Assembly: GCA_020636845.1 (NCBI GenBank)
Contig: JACJXD010000001.1
Location: 186,001-250,000 of the forward strand
Origin: Bacteroidales bacterium
GTDB lineage: Bacteria > Bacteroidota > Bacteroidia > Bacteroidales > Tenuifilaceae
Length of the DNA stretch: 64,000 bases
Direction: 5' to 3'
Below are positions 62,440 through 64,000 of this stretch, one piece after another. Each line of letters begins with the position of its first letter. Position 1 is the stretch's first letter. The position numbers were made by a program, and so were the translations under genes. The notes beneath the pieces were generated by a model. The model worked only from the letters and a program-made list of their open reading frames with translations. It was not told the DNA's origin and did not search any database.

Positions 62440-62469
62440 TTTGACGTGTGCGCAAATACTTTACCTTTG
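62440..62469 (+). promoter_or_regulatory. Promoter of the gene at 62490
   Basis: TTTG (62440-62443), 18 bp, TACCTTTG (62462-62469) fits the Bacteroidota consensus. Start of transcription near 62475 supports the ATG at 62490 and excludes the in-frame ATG at 62448. Confidence 0.65.
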
Positions 62470-62489
62470 CTAAAAATGGTTATATACTG

Positions 62490-63509
62490 ATGAGGTATAA
62501 ACTTTTACTATTCCTTTTTGTTTTGACTACGGAATCGTTGCTTGCCCAAGATTGTGCTTCCATATTTAGCGATTCTTCTACATTGCAAATGACGTTGGAA
62601 TATCCGTTCGATGAGTTAAATTCTGATATAGGGCAATACCCTGCATACCACAGTGTTATATTAAGATATGTTGACGGCGAAGGACGAATATTCACCATAA
62701 ATGCGGAGGCCAAAGCACGTGGGTTATTTCGAAAAAAAGCATCGAATTGTTCTCAACCACCTTTGTTGATAAAATTTCAAGAAGTTGAAGTTGTAGGTAC
62801 TATTTTCCAGAATTTGGAAAAGGTAAAGTTGGTTGTTCCTTGTATGCATAGCGATTATTATAATCAATTGGTTGTAAAAGAATACTTGGTTTACAAGCTT
62901 TATAATCTAATAACACCTTATAGTTACAGAGTTCGTTTGGTAAACTTAAAATTAGTAGATGAGTTCTCTAACAAGTCTTATACTGCGTACGCTTTTCTTA
63001 TCGAACCAAAAGAATTGTTAGCACAGCGTTTAAACGGCGTTATTTTGAATAAGAAGAATTACCATCCGAATGCCTGTAATAAAGAACGGACTACTATAAT
63101 GTCCTTGTTTCAACTAATGGTAGGCCATACCGATTGGTCGATTAAAGCGTTACATAATATTACCTTGTTGGAACCGGAGCCTTACGCGCCCCCAATACCT
63201 ATTCCTTACGATTTCGATTTTTGTGGATTTGTAAATGCCCCGTATGCTCTGCCGGCAGAGCACTTGCCTATAAATTCAGTAAAGGAACGTTATTTCAATG
63301 GTTACTGTCGCACAAAAGAAGAATTTTATAGCGCTTTTGGACTCTTTTTTGATAAAAGACAGGAAATGTTGTCAATAATAGATTCTTCTATTGAGTTAAA
63401 CAAGAAACAAAAAAGGGAAGTTAAAAAGTATATCGAAGGATTTTATAAAATACTTAACAACCCAAATTTAGTAAAATCGAAAATTCTTAAGGCCTGTAGA
63501 ACAGATTAG
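62490..63509 (+). CDS. Secreted protein of unknown function, possibly CotH/atypical-kinase-like
   Basis: A 339-residue exported protein (signal MRYKLLLFLFVLTTESLLAQ). The middle contains VKLVVPCMHSDYYNQLVVKE, a segment MSLFQLMVGHTDWSIKALHN, and PIPIPYDFDFCGFVNAPYAL. The spacing of an H/N-T-D-W-S...N motif and a later DFD is reminiscent of CotH and other atypical kinases (catalytic-loop N and metal-binding D), but this is pattern resemblance only. Six or so cysteines are spread through the chain. It follows the ABC operon with its own promoter. Conserved in Bacteroidota as far as general appearance suggests; function unknown. Confidence 0.65.
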   Translation: MRYKLLLFLFVLTTESLLAQDCASIFSDSSTLQMTLEYPFDELNSDIGQYPAYHSVILRYVDGEGRIFTINAEAKARGLFRKKASNCSQPPLLIKFQEVEVVGTIFQNLEKVKLVVPCMHSDYYNQLVVKEYLVYKLYNLITPYSYRVRLVNLKLVDEFSNKSYTAYAFLIEPKELLAQRLNGVILNKKNYHPNACNKERTTIMSLFQLMVGHTDWSIKALHNITLLEPEPYAPPIPIPYDFDFCGFVNAPYALPAEHLPINSVKERYFNGYCRTKEEFYSAFGLFFDKRQEMLSIIDSSIELNKKQKREVKKYIEGFYKILNNPNLVKSKILKACRTD

Positions 63510-63595
63510 TTCGAAAATTTCGTTATTTATTAAATAATTTTTACTTTTTTTGTTACTTGAACTTAAGTATTTTTGAATAAGATTTCCCTTTAAGT

Positions 63596-64000
63596 ATGCA
63601 CAGAAGAAAAGTAGAGTTTTTTTCAATTTTCAGGAAGCTTCTTTTAGCATTACTGTTTACCTTGCCTGCTGTTACGTTGTATGCCCAAAATGGGCTACAG
63701 GTTTCTGCGCGTTTAATTGTTCGTAAAGGAAATCTTGAAGGGGCAAAAGTTATTGTTTACAAAAATGGAGCTGTATCGCAACAAATACCTGTAGGTAATA
63801 GAGGTATTTTTGATTTTTCGTTGGATTATGACAACGAATATACTATATCGTTTGAAAAACCTAATTACATAGGTAAAAAAATTGCTATTGATACAAAAGT
63901 TCCCGACAACTTTAAAAAAGATATTGGGAAAGTTACTGGTTTTGATGTTGAACTTTTTCCGCAAAGCGATAATGAAATAAAAGAGTACGAAAATCCCGTT
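63596..64000 (+). CDS. N-terminal part of an exported carboxypeptidase-regulatory-like protein, cut off by window end
   Basis: ATG at 63596 opens a frame that runs 135 codons to the window edge without a stop. A signal peptide (KLLLALLFTLPAVTLYAQ) is followed by a beta-sandwich stretch with VSARLIVRKGNLEGAKVIVY, KNGAVSQQIPVGNRGIFDFS and LDYDNEYTISFEKPNYIGKK. This is the CarboxypepD_reg/CNA-B-like pattern that often opens gliding/T9SS-associated or OmpA-type proteins in Bacteroidota. The rest of the protein is unseen, so its class is open. Confidence 0.75.
   Translation, partial: MHRRKVEFFSIFRKLLLALLFTLPAVTLYAQNGLQVSARLIVRKGNLEGAKVIVYKNGAVSQQIPVGNRGIFDFSLDYDNEYTISFEKPNYIGKKIAIDTKVPDNFKKDIGKVTGFDVELFPQSDNEIKEYENPV

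Overview
The window is chromosomal DNA from a member of the Bacteroidota, most likely class Bacteroidia. Four things point there: a secreted protease ending in a type IX secretion (Por) sorting domain, TonB-dependent receptors and a surface lipoprotein of the kind found in that phylum, several promoters of the form TTTG-N18-21-TAnnTTTG, and AT-rich intergenic DNA with poor Shine-Dalgarno sites. The genus cannot be named from the sequence. All 64 kb read as ordinary chromosome: there is no prophage, CRISPR array, intact insertion sequence or rRNA operon.

Layout. 1-3.5 kb is the edge of a surface-glycan locus: a truncated Wzx-type flippase, a small methyltransferase, a decayed gene fragment and a GT4 glycosyltransferase. 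3.5-17.2 kb is mostly housekeeping on the minus strand: folD, ffh, a leucine-rich repeat protein, argS, secA, ferritin, dnaX, a LUD-domain protein, and a fabF-type ketosynthase behind a TetR regulator that has its own operator. 17.3-20.15 kb is an ArsR-controlled operon (ArsR, mini-thioredoxin, ArsF-like, ArsG-like, ArsP-like permease) with a perfect 20-bp palindrome at the promoter. 20.4-24.7 kb is a 1443-residue M4 metalloprotease with fibronectin III and GEVED modules. A pentapeptide-repeat protein and a membrane metallophosphoesterase follow.

26.7-33 kb is a TetR-controlled tripartite efflux locus in which the RND pump and the TolC-like outer-membrane factor are one 1479-residue polypeptide. 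33.1-37 kb is a four-gene lipid A/LPS-modification operon (sugar-kinase-like, GT2, duplicated LAB_N, ArnT-like). 37-45 kb holds a GH92 mannosidase, an S9 peptidase and an outer-membrane receptor. 45.3-49.6 kb has tRNA-Arg(TCT) and a cobalamin-riboswitch operon: BtuB-like receptor, BtuG-like lipoprotein and a DUF71/COG2102 PP-loop protein.

49.6-55.4 kb contains a stand-alone trpB preceded by what looks like a complete transcription attenuator: a 21-codon leader peptide with three consecutive Trp codons, followed by an intrinsic terminator. Next to it is a frameshifted lipoprotein gene bracketed by two copies of a compound interspersed repeat, then sfsA and an Old Yellow Enzyme homologue. 55.4-62.4 kb is a second efflux system of YbhGFSR type (TetR, TolC, HlyD, two ABC ATPases, two permeases) with two identical TetR operators. 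The window ends with two envelope-associated genes of unknown role, the last cut off by the window end.

The most notable items are the trpB attenuator, the RND-TolC fusion, the B12 operon with its PP-loop partner, the duplicated LAB_N protein, and the repeat-bracketed pseudogene. Assignments rest on motif reading alone; no database search was run.
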